64,000 bases of DNA. It comes from Acidobacteriota bacterium. Lineage in GTDB: Bacteria > Acidobacteriota > Blastocatellia > Pyrinomonadales > Pyrinomonadaceae. Location: the NCBI GenBank assembly GCA_019639115.1, contig JAHBSM010000011.1:62001-126000 (forward strand), read 5' to 3'. The position numbers and the translations under genes were made by a program. Within the stretch, counting starts at the first letter, position 1, and every line of letters starts with the position of its first letter. Positions 53,799 to 62,661 of this stretch are shown piece after piece. The notes under the pieces were generated by a model. That model saw nothing but the letters and a program-made list of their open reading frames with translations. It made no database searches and was not told the DNA's origin.

Positions 53799-54512
53799 CT
53801 ATTTCTCCAATCGATCGACCGCATCGATGACGCCTTCGATCTGGGTGATATACTCGCCAAACAAACGATTGGCCGATGATTCGTCAATGGCTTCGGATGA
53901 CTTATTCTCGCGGATGTCAAAGATCTTTTCAAACGGTTCGTTGCTGATACCGATGTGCTTCGACGTCAACGCGACTATCTCGTGCTTCGTCGCCGGCGGA
54001 TCGATTCCGTTCAATATCAAGACCGCTCTGAACAAAGCTGCAAAACTCGAAATGCTTTCGACCATCAGCGAGACCAGAGCGTCCGGCGAGGTCGAAACGG
54101 AAATGTATCTACGACGCAGACGTATGAGTTTGCTGCGAAGCTCGAATTCGGTTTGAAGGCGAAGGAACGATCCCGAGATCTCGACGCCGGCGAGCAGATC
54201 AGGCCCATACAGTACCCTCCTTGCCGTCTTCATCTGGTGAAATTCGATAGGGAACACGTCGCCAGCATTCTGTATCTCGGACGCGGTGAAATAAACAGGC
54301 GTAGGGTTGCCGATCCGGTTCCATTCTCGCGATGCGGCGTGTGCGAGCCTGAGGTCGTCCGGGCCGATCTTTTCCAGGACCACCAGGATGTTGTGGTCCG
54401 AACGACGTGGTACGTAGTCGCCCGCTGCTGCTGAACCATAAAGCACGACCGACACGAGATTCTTACCGTGTGAAGATCGCAGGTCGTCGATGAACGCGTT
54501 GAAATGTTCCAT
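53799..54512 (-). CDS. Nucleotidyltransferase-fold protein with degenerate active site
   Basis: 237 residues from the ATG at 54512, five bases after the stop of the TPM gene. The N-terminal domain shows the polymerase-beta-like nucleotidyltransferase signature 'VVLYGSAAAGDYVPRRSDHN', where the second acidic residue of the usual D-x-D is Asn. A third carboxylate may be in 'FPIEFHQMK'. The C-terminal half is helical ('SLMVESISSFAALFRAVLILNG'). The longer frame to 54605 only mirrors the Gly-rich tail of the TPM gene. Activity is doubtful; binding role possible. Confidence 0.75.
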   Translation of the reverse strand: MEHFNAFIDDLRSSHGKNLVSVVLYGSAAAGDYVPRRSDHNILVVLEKIGPDDLRLAHAASREWNRIGNPTPVYFTASEIQNAGDVFPIEFHQMKTARRVLYGPDLLAGVEISGSFLRLQTEFELRSKLIRLRRRYISVSTSPDALVSLMVESISSFAALFRAVLILNGIDPPATKHEIVALTSKHIGISNEPFEKIFDIRENKSSEAIDESSANRLFGEYITQIEGVIDAVDRLEK

Positions 54513-54517
54513 TTTTT

Positions 54518-55387
54518 CTACCAATCTCCGCCTGATCCGCCGCCTCCGAAATCGCCTCCGCCCGAGAAACCGCCCCAATCGCTGGATGAGGACGACGATC
54601 CCCAATCGCTCGAAGACGAAGAGCCCCAGTCCGATGACGAGCCCGACCCTGAACTAACGATCCATGGTACCACCGAACCTCCACCTCCCCATCGGTCGCG
54701 ATCCTGCGACGTCGGCCCCTTCTTCTTGCGGTCGGACCACAAGGCAAGAGCAATGAAAAGCAGGATCGCCGCGCAGCAAAAGCAGGTGATCAGACGATCC
54801 CGCGAGTTGCTGTCCTTATTCGTCGTCGCGGCCGGCGGAGCTACCGGAATGTTGCCTTTATTCCTAATGGTAGAGATATAGGCGTCGATCGTGTCGGCGA
54901 TCCCTTTGGAATAGTTGCCTTTCTTGAATTCGGGGACAAGATACTGCCGCTGGATCGTGCCGACGGCCCCGTCCGGGAGTTCATCTTCGAGGTCTTTGCT
55001 GACCTGTGTGAAGTATTTACGATCGTCGATCGCAACAAAAAGCAAGGCTCCGGGGTTGTCGTCCTCTTTCGATCCGATCTTCCAGCCGCGGGCGACGGCG
55101 AGCGAATACTCAAAGATCGGCCTGTCACCGGTCGTCTTTACAACGGCAACCGCGATCTCGACCGAAGGCGAGGTCGTGTCGCGAAATTCCTTTAACTTGC
55201 GTTCGAGGTCCTGCTTTGTCTGAGCGTCGATCACTCCGGCGTAGTCATTGATAAATCCCGTCGGCGGAGGAAGTGGTGACTCGTTGATCGAGAAACCCTG
55301 CGCCGCGGCCGCGTACGCGAGAAGCAGTGCCGTCGCTATCAATGCGAACGCACGGTTCAAGGCCTGTTGAAAAGGAGTAGAACGCAT
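54518..55387 (-). CDS. TPM domain protein (YgcG-like), membrane-anchored
   Basis: 289 residues: signal peptide (1-29), TPM domain (about 43-175; 'FINDYAGVIDAQTKQDLERKL', 'GDRPIFEYSLAVARGWKIGS', 'ALLFVAIDDRKYFTQVSKDLE'), a membrane helix (about 200-215), and a low-complexity tail with repeated SSDWG units ending in Gly-rich 'GGGDFGGGGSGGDW'. The TPM domain faces the periplasm. It is linked with LemA proteins in many bacteria, here with an extra nucleotidyltransferase-like gene between them. Confidence 0.9.
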   Translation of the reverse strand: MRSTPFQQALNRAFALIATALLLAYAAAAQGFSINESPLPPPTGFINDYAGVIDAQTKQDLERKLKEFRDTTSPSVEIAVAVVKTTGDRPIFEYSLAVARGWKIGSKEDDNPGALLFVAIDDRKYFTQVSKDLEDELPDGAVGTIQRQYLVPEFKKGNYSKGIADTIDAYISTIRNKGNIPVAPPAATTNKDSNSRDRLITCFCCAAILLFIALALWSDRKKKGPTSQDRDRWGGGGSVVPWIVSSGSGSSSDWGSSSSSDWGSSSSSSDWGGFSGGGDFGGGGSGGDW

Positions 55388-55432
55388 TTAATTCATTTAC
55401 GAATTCTCAGTTGCCAGGTTCCGGCTTCGTCA

Positions 55433-57208
55433 CTATTTGCCGCGCGGAGCAACGGACAAGATCTCTGCCTCGAATATCTCAAGTGCGGAACGCACGACTG
55501 GATGTGCGTTAGCATACTCAAGCAGCTCGTCGGCGGTCGGTTCCGCAGACAAAGGCGGAACTTCATAGGCCGGATACCTCAGTTCAGACACTGAAGGGGC
55601 CATCACTGCGGCCGCTCCGCCAGCGGAAGTGACGACCACGGAACCTCCCCGGCCTAGCAACTCGGCTGCGATAGATCTGGCTGCCGTTGGGCTCAGGGTG
55701 TCAATATCTTTCGCCGTGATCATCGACTCATAGGCCTGGTCTAGCCGATCATGGTCGAAATGTTCTAGTTCCTCCGCTGTCATCGCCGCAAGTGCGGTTC
55801 GGCCGGGCGCCATGCCGTCATCCCGATGCGCGTCCACAGCCAGCGACAACTTGAAAGGCTCGAACGGCGGCATCTCGGGCTCATTATCGAAATTGTACGC
55901 AAAGCCATCGTCGATCTCTTCCGGCATTTCGGGCGGGCCGGGTTCGATCGCGAAGCTCTCAGGAGAATTCACCGTTTTTTTTTCAGGAGAGGCCGCAGCA
56001 GATTCGCTTGATATCAAGACAGGCGGCGGATCTGATTTGGGCTCGATCGCAGAGAACGATCCGAGAGATGCTAGGACATCCTCGATCGGTCTTAAACGCT
56101 GCATCTCGACCAATTTGAGCAGCCCGATCTCGAGCACGTAGCGTGCATAGGCAGCTTCACGGAGACTTGCTTCGGTCTGTGACAGTGAGTTAAAACATCG
56201 GATCAGATCAGAGTGCGAGAAGGGATCCGAGAGGTCGCGAAGCGTCGCGTCGGTAAATATAGCCGATTCGAGCAACGCGGGCGAGCCTTCGCTCACTTTA
56301 TAGACCATCAGGTCTCTCATAAGGCCGAGTAGGTCGCGGCAGAAATTTCTGAGATCGTGACCGTGCGACATCAGTTCGTCAACAACATCAAGCAGCTCAA
56401 CAGAGTTCTTCGTGATGATCGCCCGGACCACGCGCTCGATCACGTCGGCGCCTGCGGACCCGAGAGCTTTTGCAACGGTGTCGAGCGTTATGTCTCCCGC
56501 TGAGAAGCTTATCGCCTGATCAAAGTTGCTCTGAGCGTCACGCATTGACCCGAGGCCGCTTCGTGCAACCTCGCGTAATGCCTCGTCGGAGATCTTCACG
56601 CCTTCACTTTCAGCAATGATCTTAAGCCTATCGAAGATCTGCTGCAGCGGTATCGTCCGGAACTGGAACTCCTGGCATCGTGATGTGATCGTTATCGGGA
56701 CCTTGTGATGTTCTGTCGTCGCCATCACAAAAACGACGTTGCCGGGAGGCTCTTCGAGCGTTTTCAACAGGGCGTTGAACGCCGGTTTAGAGAGCTGATG
56801 GACCTCGTCGATGATAAAGACCTTGTAGCGATCGCGTGCCGGATTAAAGTTGATGCCCTCGAGGATCGTCTCTCGAACATCGTCGATACCCGTGTGGGAC
56901 GCCGCGTCGATCTCGAGTACGTCCATTGACCGGCTCTCAGAGATCTCGATGCACGAGGGACAGGCATCGGGTGAATCGGTACGGCAAGGTGTCAGATTAG
57001 GCCCGGGCGTCTTGTGGCAATTGAGTACCTTGGCGAGAATGCGCGCCGTGGTCGTTTTGCCCACGCCTCGAGCACCTGAGAAAAGGTATGCGTGGTGCAG
57101 GCGGTCGTGCTCGATCGCGTTATGCAGCGTTCGAGTAATGACATCCTGGCCCGTTACCTCTTCAAAGGTCTGCGGCCGCCATTTTCGGGCAATGACCTGA
57201 TACGACAT
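55433..57208 (-). CDS. dnaX: DNA polymerase III subunit gamma/tau
   Basis: 591 residues. Start 'MSYQVIARKWRPQTFEEVTGQ', Walker A 'GARGVGKTTTA' (45-55), Zn-binding Cys64, 75, 83, 86, Walker B 'FIIDEVHQL', sensor 'ATTEHHKVPITITSRC'. It is the clamp-loader ATPase. After about residue 370 the chain is a Pro/Glu-rich linker and a tau-specific tail. At 55975-55983 the coding strand has nine A residues in the linker (codons 409-412); slipping by one base either way leads to a stop within one to six codons, giving a gamma-like form of 412-416 residues. Confidence 0.96.
   Translation of the reverse strand: MSYQVIARKWRPQTFEEVTGQDVITRTLHNAIEHDRLHHAYLFSGARGVGKTTTARILAKVLNCHKTPGPNLTPCRTDSPDACPSCIEISESRSMDVLEIDAASHTGIDDVRETILEGINFNPARDRYKVFIIDEVHQLSKPAFNALLKTLEEPPGNVVFVMATTEHHKVPITITSRCQEFQFRTIPLQQIFDRLKIIAESEGVKISDEALREVARSGLGSMRDAQSNFDQAISFSAGDITLDTVAKALGSAGADVIERVVRAIITKNSVELLDVVDELMSHGHDLRNFCRDLLGLMRDLMVYKVSEGSPALLESAIFTDATLRDLSDPFSHSDLIRCFNSLSQTEASLREAAYARYVLEIGLLKLVEMQRLRPIEDVLASLGSFSAIEPKSDPPPVLISSESAAASPEKKTVNSPESFAIEPGPPEMPEEIDDGFAYNFDNEPEMPPFEPFKLSLAVDAHRDDGMAPGRTALAAMTAEELEHFDHDRLDQAYESMITAKDIDTLSPTAARSIAAELLGRGGSVVVTSAGGAAAVMAPSVSELRYPAYEVPPLSAEPTADELLEYANAHPVVRSALEIFEAEILSVAPRGK
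55975..55983 (-). promoter_or_regulatory. A9 slippery tract in dnaX
   Basis: On the coding strand: CCT GAA AAA AAA ACG. With one extra A the frame reads K-K-N-G-E-F-S then TGA; with one A fewer it reads K-K-R then TGA. The Thermus thermophilus dnaX gene uses an A9 tract for transcriptional slippage to make gamma. Confidence 0.55.
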
Positions 57209-57508
57209 TTGAACAAGGATAAAGCATTCCCGGCGAAGTATAAAGCGTTGCTAGGTTCTAAATTGTAAGCGGCGGAGGAAGAAGGTTGGAGGCTTCAGAC
57301 CTGGTCGCAACACAGGTTGTGTTCGCTACGGTTGCTCGATTCCTCGCCTAGCCGGGTTCACGATACAGACCTTGTGCGGGGCCTGAAGCCAGAAATAGGA
57401 TACCTAAATTCGGGATATAACCGAAAGCCCGCCCGGAAGATAGTGCCATTTGACCCTTATCGTCGCGAGCCATCTCGGCATGTTACTCGGCATGTTAATA
57501 GATAAATG
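57209..57508. other. 300-base intergenic region with inverted repeats
   Basis: No protein gene is supported. An eight-base inverted repeat GGCTTCAG / CTGAAGCC (57291-57298 / 57383-57390) encloses a hairpin AACACA-GGT-TGTGTT (57309-57323). A near-direct repeat TCGGCATGTTA occurs twice close to the tRNA-Ser 3' end. It might hold a small structured RNA, but nothing is recognised. Confidence 0.3.
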
Positions 57509-57599
57509 TGGCGGAAAGGGTGGGATTCGAACCCACGGTACCCTTTTGAGGTACACAGCATTTCCAGTGCTGCCAGTTCAACCGCTCCTGCACCTTTCC
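57509..57599 (-). tRNA. tRNA-Ser (anticodon GGA)
   Basis: 91 bases with encoded CCA. Acceptor GGAAAGG / CCTTTCC, discriminator G, anticodon loop CTGGAAA, long variable arm as in class II tRNAs (GTACC ... GGTAC stem), T loop TTCGAAT. Lies just after aqpZ on the same strand. Confidence 0.95.
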
Positions 57600-57626
57600 G
57601 CTGAGAACCAAATAATAGAACGGAGG

Positions 57627-58388
57627 TCAGTCTTCAGTGACCACGACGGTCTCTTCGACGATCACGACCTCAGGGTCGGCGACGTCGTCGCCGCCGAGCC
57701 AATCATAAACAAATCCCGCAAGCACGGCCCCGAGTATCGGAGCTATCCAGAACAGCCAAAGCTGATTGAGCGGCCAATTTTCCGCGTAGATCCAAACAAA
57801 GAGCGCGGGCCCGGTCGAACGAGCCGGATTTACCGAAGTGTTCGTGACCGGGATCGTGATCAGATGGATCAAGGTCAATGCCAGGCCGATGGCGATCGGA
57901 GCGAAACCTTTCGGAGCCCGTTTGTGAGTAGCACCGAGAATGATGATCAAGAAAAAGAACGTCATTACGACCTCTGCGGTGAAGCAAGCGATTATCTCGT
58001 AACGGCCCGGAGAGTGATCGGCGAATCCATTCGAAGCAAAACCGCCGCCGAGCCCGAACCCCGCCTTTCCGCTCGCGATCAGGTACAAGATACCGGCTCC
58101 TGCAATGGCGCCGAGCACTTGCGAGACAATGTACGGAAGCAACTCATTTGCCGGGAACCTACGGCCGGCCCAAAGGCCTACAGTCACGGCCGGATTAAAA
58201 TGAGCTCCGGAAATATGGCCGAGCGCGTAGGCGCCGGTCAGTACCGTGAGACCGAACGCCAGCGAGACGCCCGCGAATCCGATACCGAGTGAAGGGAACG
58301 CCGCCGCAAGTACCGCACTGCCGCAACCGCCGAGCACCAGCCATAGCGTGCCGAGGAATTCCGCCGTCAATCTTTTGGTCAAAGGCAT
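57627..58388 (-). CDS. aqpZ: Aquaporin Z-type water channel
   Basis: 253 residues from the ATG at 58388, with AGGAGG nine bases upstream. MIP family with two NPA boxes: '[14 protein letters not shown]' and '[14 protein letters not shown]'. The residues before the second box ('[11 protein letters not shown]') match AqpZ and give the His/Arg selectivity filter of water-specific channels. Six membrane helices. The C-terminus has an unusual acidic/valine tail ('[14 protein letters not shown]'). It lies between two tRNA-Ser genes in the same orientation. Confidence 0.93.
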   Translation of the reverse strand: MPLTKRLTAEFLGTLWLVLGGCGSAVLAAAFPSLGIGFAGVSLAFGLTVLTGAYALGHISGAHFNPAVTVGLWAGRRFPANELLPYIVSQVLGAIAGAGILYLIASGKAGFGLGGGFASNGFADHSPGRYEIIACFTAEVVMTFFFLIIILGATHKRAPKGFAPIAIGLALTLIHLITIPVTNTSVNPARSTGPALFVWIYAENWPLNQLWLFWIAPILGAVLAGFVYDWLGGDDVADPEVVIVEETVVVTED

Positions 58389-58444
58389 GGTCGAAAGCCT
58401 CCTTAAGGTCAATTGGTGTGTTGTGTTTCCGGATCAGAAATAGA

Positions 58445-58534
<90 letters not shown>

Positions 58535-58635
58535 GCGAACTCAATATACTAGCTAAATAATGGCAACGATAGCAAATATGCACACAGCAATAGGGCGGTC
58601 GAGACGGAGTAGATGCCTTACGCGACAGAGGCGGA

Positions 58636-59088
58636 TCATCTACGCTTTCTAAAAAACTCCTGCATCAACGCCCTGCATTCTTCTGCGAGAACGCCGCTGA
58701 CGACCTCGATGCGATGATTGAGCTTGTCAATGAGGCCAATGCCAAAATGCGTATCGACGGCTCCAAATCGTTCGTCGGCGGTGCCATACACAAGGCGGGC
58801 TATCCGGGCATTTACGAGGGCGCCCGCGCACATCACACACGGCTCGACGGTCGTATAAACCGTGCATCCGTTGAGCCGATAGTTCCGGATGCGAGTCGCG
58901 GCGATCCTGATCGCGAGTATCTCGGCATGAGCCGTGGGGTCGCTGTCGGATATAGTGCGGTTCGAAGCAGCCGACAGGATGCTCCCGTCGTTTCCGACAA
59001 CGATAGCCCCTACCGGCACTTCCGCATTTTTTTCAGCCTCGCGTGCAAGATGGATCGCACGCCACATCCAGTCTTCGTCTGTTGCCAT
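58636..59088 (-). CDS. tadA: tRNA adenosine(34) deaminase
   Basis: 150 residues of the cytidine-deaminase superfamily: 'VPVGAIVV', 'PTAHAEILAI' (His54, catalytic Glu56), 'TTVEPCVMCAGAL' (Cys84, Cys87), and 'RIARLVYGTADERFGAVDT', the TadA-specific segment. It converts A34 to inosine in tRNA-Arg(ACG), enabling decoding of CGN codons. Near two tRNA-Ser genes, but transcribed as a single gene. Confidence 0.95.
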   Translation of the reverse strand: MATDEDWMWRAIHLAREAEKNAEVPVGAIVVGNDGSILSAASNRTISDSDPTAHAEILAIRIAATRIRNYRLNGCTVYTTVEPCVMCAGALVNARIARLVYGTADERFGAVDTHFGIGLIDKLNHRIEVVSGVLAEECRALMQEFFRKRR

Positions 59089-59202
59089 GTGTGATAAGTC
59101 TAGCGAAACTGCTGATTTCTTGCATCCTTTTCGGCAAAATGTTAAACCAATAGAGGCGTTGCTTCTATTACCCCAACATCGGAGCCGGTTCGACCAAACT
59201 CT

Positions 59203-60138
59203 ATGAACGAAGAGGTTCGGCAGGGAGTCATTTCAGCCGACGAAGACATTCACACAACGAATGTCCCCGCGTCCTTTCGCGCGTTCGCCGATGAGGTCCG
59301 CAAACGAAGCCAAAAGCCCAAACCGACACCGCAAACGATAGTGACCAAGCTGGCGCCTGCCGAGTTCAATACGGCGATGGTGCATTTCTACCGCGGCGAG
59401 GTGCAGCGGTCGAATGTCTGGCGCGGCAGGCTCGACACTACGACCAATTGGGCGGTGATCACAGCGGGTGCGACGCTCTCGTTCGTATTCAGTTCGCCTG
59501 ACAATCCCCATTTTGCGATCCCTATCAATACGATCCTGGTCTCTATCTTCCTTTTTATGGAAGCCAGGCGATACCGCTACTATGAGGTGTGGGCCAATCG
59601 CGTGAGAGTGCTCGAGACGGGCTATTTCGCACCGATGCTCTCGCATCGGACAATACCGCCGGATAAGGAATGGGCGGAGCATATAGCGGCTGATCTTGTT
59701 ACACCGCACTTTACGATCAGCGAGCTGGAGGCCGTGGGCAAGCGGCTGCGGGCCAATTATCTATGGATATTTGTCCTGCTGGGACTGTCGTGGACGCTCA
59801 AGATCTATATTCACCCGTCGCCTATACCGGCCGTATCGGAGATAGACCGAAAGCTTTTTTGGGACATCTTCTTCCAACGCGCTACCGTCGGACTCGCGCC
59901 GGGCTGGCTGGTCGTGACGGTCGGCGTGATGTTCAACATGCTGATCTTTGCCGTAGCTCTGACCACACGCCAGTTAAAGGATGCGTCGAGTGAGGTGCAG
60001 CCTCTCGAATCGCTCGAGTGGCATCCATTGAAACAGGTCTCGGATTGGGCTGAAAGCAGCTTGAAACGCCGCAATGTGATGCGGCGTTCGAAAAAAGCAA
60101 AGCAAAGGATGCGATCGGTTCATAAGACCGAGACTTGA
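59203..60138 (+). CDS. DUF2270 membrane protein
   Basis: 311 residues. Polar N-terminus (1-60), then the DUF2270 core with about four membrane helices: 'FNTAMVHFYRGEVQRSNVWRGRLDTTTNWAVI', 'LVSIFLFMEARRYRYYEVWANRVRVLETGYFAPML', 'LWIFVLLGLSWTLKIYIHP', 'APGWLVVTVGVMFNMLIFAVAL'. The tail is basic ('RRNVMRRSKKAKQRMR'). The function of DUF2270 is unknown. It stands alone, divergent from tadA. Confidence 0.85.
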   Translation: MNEEVRQGVISADEDIHTTNVPASFRAFADEVRKRSQKPKPTPQTIVTKLAPAEFNTAMVHFYRGEVQRSNVWRGRLDTTTNWAVITAGATLSFVFSSPDNPHFAIPINTILVSIFLFMEARRYRYYEVWANRVRVLETGYFAPMLSHRTIPPDKEWAEHIAADLVTPHFTISELEAVGKRLRANYLWIFVLLGLSWTLKIYIHPSPIPAVSEIDRKLFWDIFFQRATVGLAPGWLVVTVGVMFNMLIFAVALTTRQLKDASSEVQPLESLEWHPLKQVSDWAESSLKRRNVMRRSKKAKQRMRSVHKTET

Positions 60139-60234
60139 TGCCTGTCCCACCAGACCGGATCCTACACGCAATCCGCAGCGATCAACAAAAGTGATAAAAG
60201 AGAGATCCTAAACACAAACCAATTGGAGCAAACA

Positions 60235-60528
60235 ATGCCTATTGACTTAGAAGATCGCGGCCAAGCACTCGAGAATGAGTACTTTCGCCGCCAGGAACAA
60301 GAGCTGATCGCAAAGATGAAAGCGAAGCTCGAAGAAGACACCGCCAGGAGCCTCGCGATCAAATGCCCGAAATGCGAGGGAACATTGATCGAAACGGACT
60401 TTGAGAACATCAAGATCGACGTTTGCGATCAATGCTCCGGTGTCTGGCTCGATGCAGGCGAGATGGCCCAGATCGTAGATAAAGAGAAAACGGACGATTC
60501 GGGCTGGTTCGGAAAGCTTTTCGGTTAA
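60235..60528 (+). CDS. Zinc-ribbon protein (zf-TFIIB family)
   Basis: 97 residues from the ATG at 60235 (GGAG seven bases upstream). A charged helical N-terminus (9-38) precedes a zinc ribbon with Cys44, Cys47, Cys64 and Cys67 in 'KCPKCEGTL' and 'VCDQCSGVWLDAGEM', the classic zf-TFIIB pattern ending in 'DAGE'. Such small proteins are soluble and of unknown role. The end 'SGWFGKLFG' is amphipathic. It precedes the esterase gene by 15 bases. Confidence 0.85.
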   Translation: MPIDLEDRGQALENEYFRRQEQELIAKMKAKLEEDTARSLAIKCPKCEGTLIETDFENIKIDVCDQCSGVWLDAGEMAQIVDKEKTDDSGWFGKLFG

Positions 60529-60543
60529 GGGAGTGCCGCAACG

Positions 60544-61431
60544 ATGCGAAACCGTATCTCAATAATGATCGCAGCATTTGCCCTGGTGTTGGCCGGGTCA
60601 ATGTCGGCTGTGGTATCTGCGCAGTCTGCGGCCCCGAAGCAGTTGCCGTCCAATGTCCGCGAGGAACGACTTGCGAGCCGCTTGATGGGCCGCGACATGC
60701 CTTACAGGGTCGTATTGCCTGCGGGATATGATCCTGACGGCGGCAAGAAAAAGCTGTATCCCGTTATTTATTTGCTGCACGGCCTCGGCGGCAGCTACGC
60801 GAACTGGACGGATAAAACGGGCCTCGCCGATTATGTTCGCGATCATGGCATCATCGTGGTAACGCCTGAAGGCGGGAACGGATGGTACACGGACAGCGTA
60901 TCAACGCCAACGGATCGTTTTGAGAGCTACATCATAAGCGAACTTATCCCGGAGGTCGAGAAACGATTCGCCGTCGATCCGGAGCGGCGTGGCCGCATTA
61001 TCGCCGGACTCTCGATGGGCGGATACGGCGCGATGAAATTCGGCCTCAAGTACCCGGAGAAGTTTTCGCTCGTCGGGAGCTTTAGCGGAGCTCTTGGCGT
61101 TGCGTCTTTTACCGAAAAGAACGCGGGAACTATCGGTAAGGGCGTTGATTCAATTCTCGGCGGTGAGGACTCGGAGGTTCGCAAAGCCAACGACATCTTC
61201 GCCCTGCTCCGTGCGATGCCCGCTGATAAGGTAGCCGGATTACCGTTCATCTACCAGTCATGCGGAACGGAGGACTTTTTGTTCGAGAATAATCGCCGTT
61301 TCCTCGACCTTCTGACCGAAAAGAAGGTCAAACGCGAATACCGTGAACATCCGGGACTTCACGATTGGACCTTCTGGGATTCGCAGATCAGGGAATTCCT
61401 TGCATTGGCGGAAAGGAGACCGGCTAAATGA
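60544..61431 (+). CDS. Exported esterase (antigen-85/FrmB-like)
   Basis: 295 residues with a signal peptide (1-27) and an alpha/beta hydrolase of the putative-esterase family: 'YPVIYLLHGLGGSYANW', nucleophile elbow 'GLSMGGYG' (Ser157), acid residue likely in 'SCGTEDFLFENNR', His in 'HPGLHDWTFWDSQI'. It should act on an ester in the periplasm. GGGAG precedes the ATG. It overlaps the next gene by 4 bases (ATGA). Confidence 0.9.
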   Translation: MRNRISIMIAAFALVLAGSMSAVVSAQSAAPKQLPSNVREERLASRLMGRDMPYRVVLPAGYDPDGGKKKLYPVIYLLHGLGGSYANWTDKTGLADYVRDHGIIVVTPEGGNGWYTDSVSTPTDRFESYIISELIPEVEKRFAVDPERRGRIIAGLSMGGYGAMKFGLKYPEKFSLVGSFSGALGVASFTEKNAGTIGKGVDSILGGEDSEVRKANDIFALLRAMPADKVAGLPFIYQSCGTEDFLFENNRRFLDLLTEKKVKREYREHPGLHDWTFWDSQIREFLALAERRPAK

Positions 61432-61811
61432 GGATCCGACGCACAATTTTGTCGCTAATATTTTTGATCGCTGCCGCCGTCGGCACGTTTGCCCAGGAGC
61501 GTACCGTTGTCAACGACCGCGCCGCGGCGGCGAAGCTGCTTGGCAGGCATCGCCTTTCGCTGCAATGGATCAGCTGGGAGTATTTTGGTACGGCGACCGT
61601 GACGAATAAAGGCGGCGTTTACCAATTGAAAGGCGAACAGAAAGGCAAGGGAAACTCGGACCTTTTGCGGATCGATGGAACTATCTCGGTCATAGATGCG
61701 AAGAGTTTCATTTTCCGCGGCACGATCACGACACGCGTCAGCCATATAAATAATGGCGAACAATGTGAGCGAAAGGGCGAGATGACCTTTCGGATCACCG
61801 GTAATCGATAG
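61428..61811 (+). CDS. Hypothetical exported protein, coupled to the esterase
   Basis: 127 residues with a signal peptide (1-22, 'GTFAQ' site). The mature part is a small beta-rich domain: 'LSLQWISWEYFGTATVTNKGGVYQLKGEQKG', 'LLRIDGTISVIDAKSFIFRGTITTRV', 'CERKGEMTFRITGN'. No family recognised. Its start overlaps the esterase stop, so a linked role in the periplasm is plausible. Confidence 0.75.
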   Translation: MRIRRTILSLIFLIAAAVGTFAQERTVVNDRAAAAKLLGRHRLSLQWISWEYFGTATVTNKGGVYQLKGEQKGKGNSDLLRIDGTISVIDAKSFIFRGTITTRVSHINNGEQCERKGEMTFRITGNR

Positions 61812-61896
61812 TATTGGCGGCTAATGCAAATGGACAATCCGTGCGACCCGGTGACGGATTACGTAGATATTTTTTTCCGATGAGTAAGAACCTAAG

Positions 61897-62661
61897 ATGA
61901 TCGAGTTTGCGATCGAGACCGCCCGTGCGGCTGGAAGTATCTTGCTTGAGAAATTCGGCAGGATCACATCTGTTACAAAAAAGGGCGATATCGATCTCGT
62001 AACTGAGGCCGATCTTGCCAGCGAAGCATTCATTATCGAGCGCATACGCTCGCATTTTCCCAAACACTCGATATTGGCTGAGGAATCAGGTGCGTCGGCT
62101 GATCCCGGTGGCGATCCGGGACTAAAGTGGATCATCGATCCGCTTGACGGGACAACGAACTTTGCTCACGGTTATCCGTGTTTTTGTGTCACGCTCGCAT
62201 TGGAACATGATGGCGAGATCGTTCTGGGAGTAACATTTGATCCGACCCGAGACGAATTGTTTGCTGCTGAGCGCGGACGCGGAGCGACGCTCAACGGCAA
62301 ACCGATCCGCGTATCCGAAACAGATGATCTTGGGAATGCGTTGATCGTGACCGGATTCCCTTATGACATCAAACAGCGAGACGATTTCGCACGTCACCTG
62401 ACGAAAATGCTGTTGGGCGCGCGAGGCGTCAGGCGTGACGGCTCGGCCGCTATCGATCTGGCATATGTGGCCTGTGGGCGATTTGACGGTTTTTGGGAAG
62501 AGGGCCTGAATCCGTGGGACGTTGCCGCGGGCTATTTGCTGATCGAAGAAGCGGGAGGCCACGTAAGCTATTACGACGGATCGAGATTCAGCGTGTATCG
62601 ACCGCCGATACTCGCTTCGAACGGCCTTATTCATTCACAGATGCGTTCGATCTTGAATTAG
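61897..62661 (+). CDS. Inositol monophosphatase family enzyme
   Basis: 254 residues of the IMPase/SuhB family: 'DLVTEADLASE', 'SILAEESG' (Glu62, Glu63), 'IIDPLDGTTNFAHG' (Asp81, Asp84 bind Mg), 'RDGSAAIDLAYVACGRFDGFWEEGLNPWDVAAG' with the last metal Asp. It should remove phosphate from inositol phosphates or a similar sugar phosphate. The stop overlaps that of the convergent FG-GAP gene by 4 bases. Confidence 0.92.
   Translation: MIEFAIETARAAGSILLEKFGRITSVTKKGDIDLVTEADLASEAFIIERIRSHFPKHSILAEESGASADPGGDPGLKWIIDPLDGTTNFAHGYPCFCVTLALEHDGEIVLGVTFDPTRDELFAAERGRGATLNGKPIRVSETDDLGNALIVTGFPYDIKQRDDFARHLTKMLLGARGVRRDGSAAIDLAYVACGRFDGFWEEGLNPWDVAAGYLLIEEAGGHVSYYDGSRFSVYRPPILASNGLIHSQMRSILN

Noticed and set aside
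54513..54605. Upstream extension of the nucleotidyltransferase-like gene
   Set aside because: The added residues are almost all Arg and merely mirror the Gly/Ser-rich end of the TPM gene in another frame.
57450..58292. 280-codon open frame on the plus strand
   Set aside because: It runs across a tRNA-Ser gene and antisense to aqpZ, so it is not a gene.
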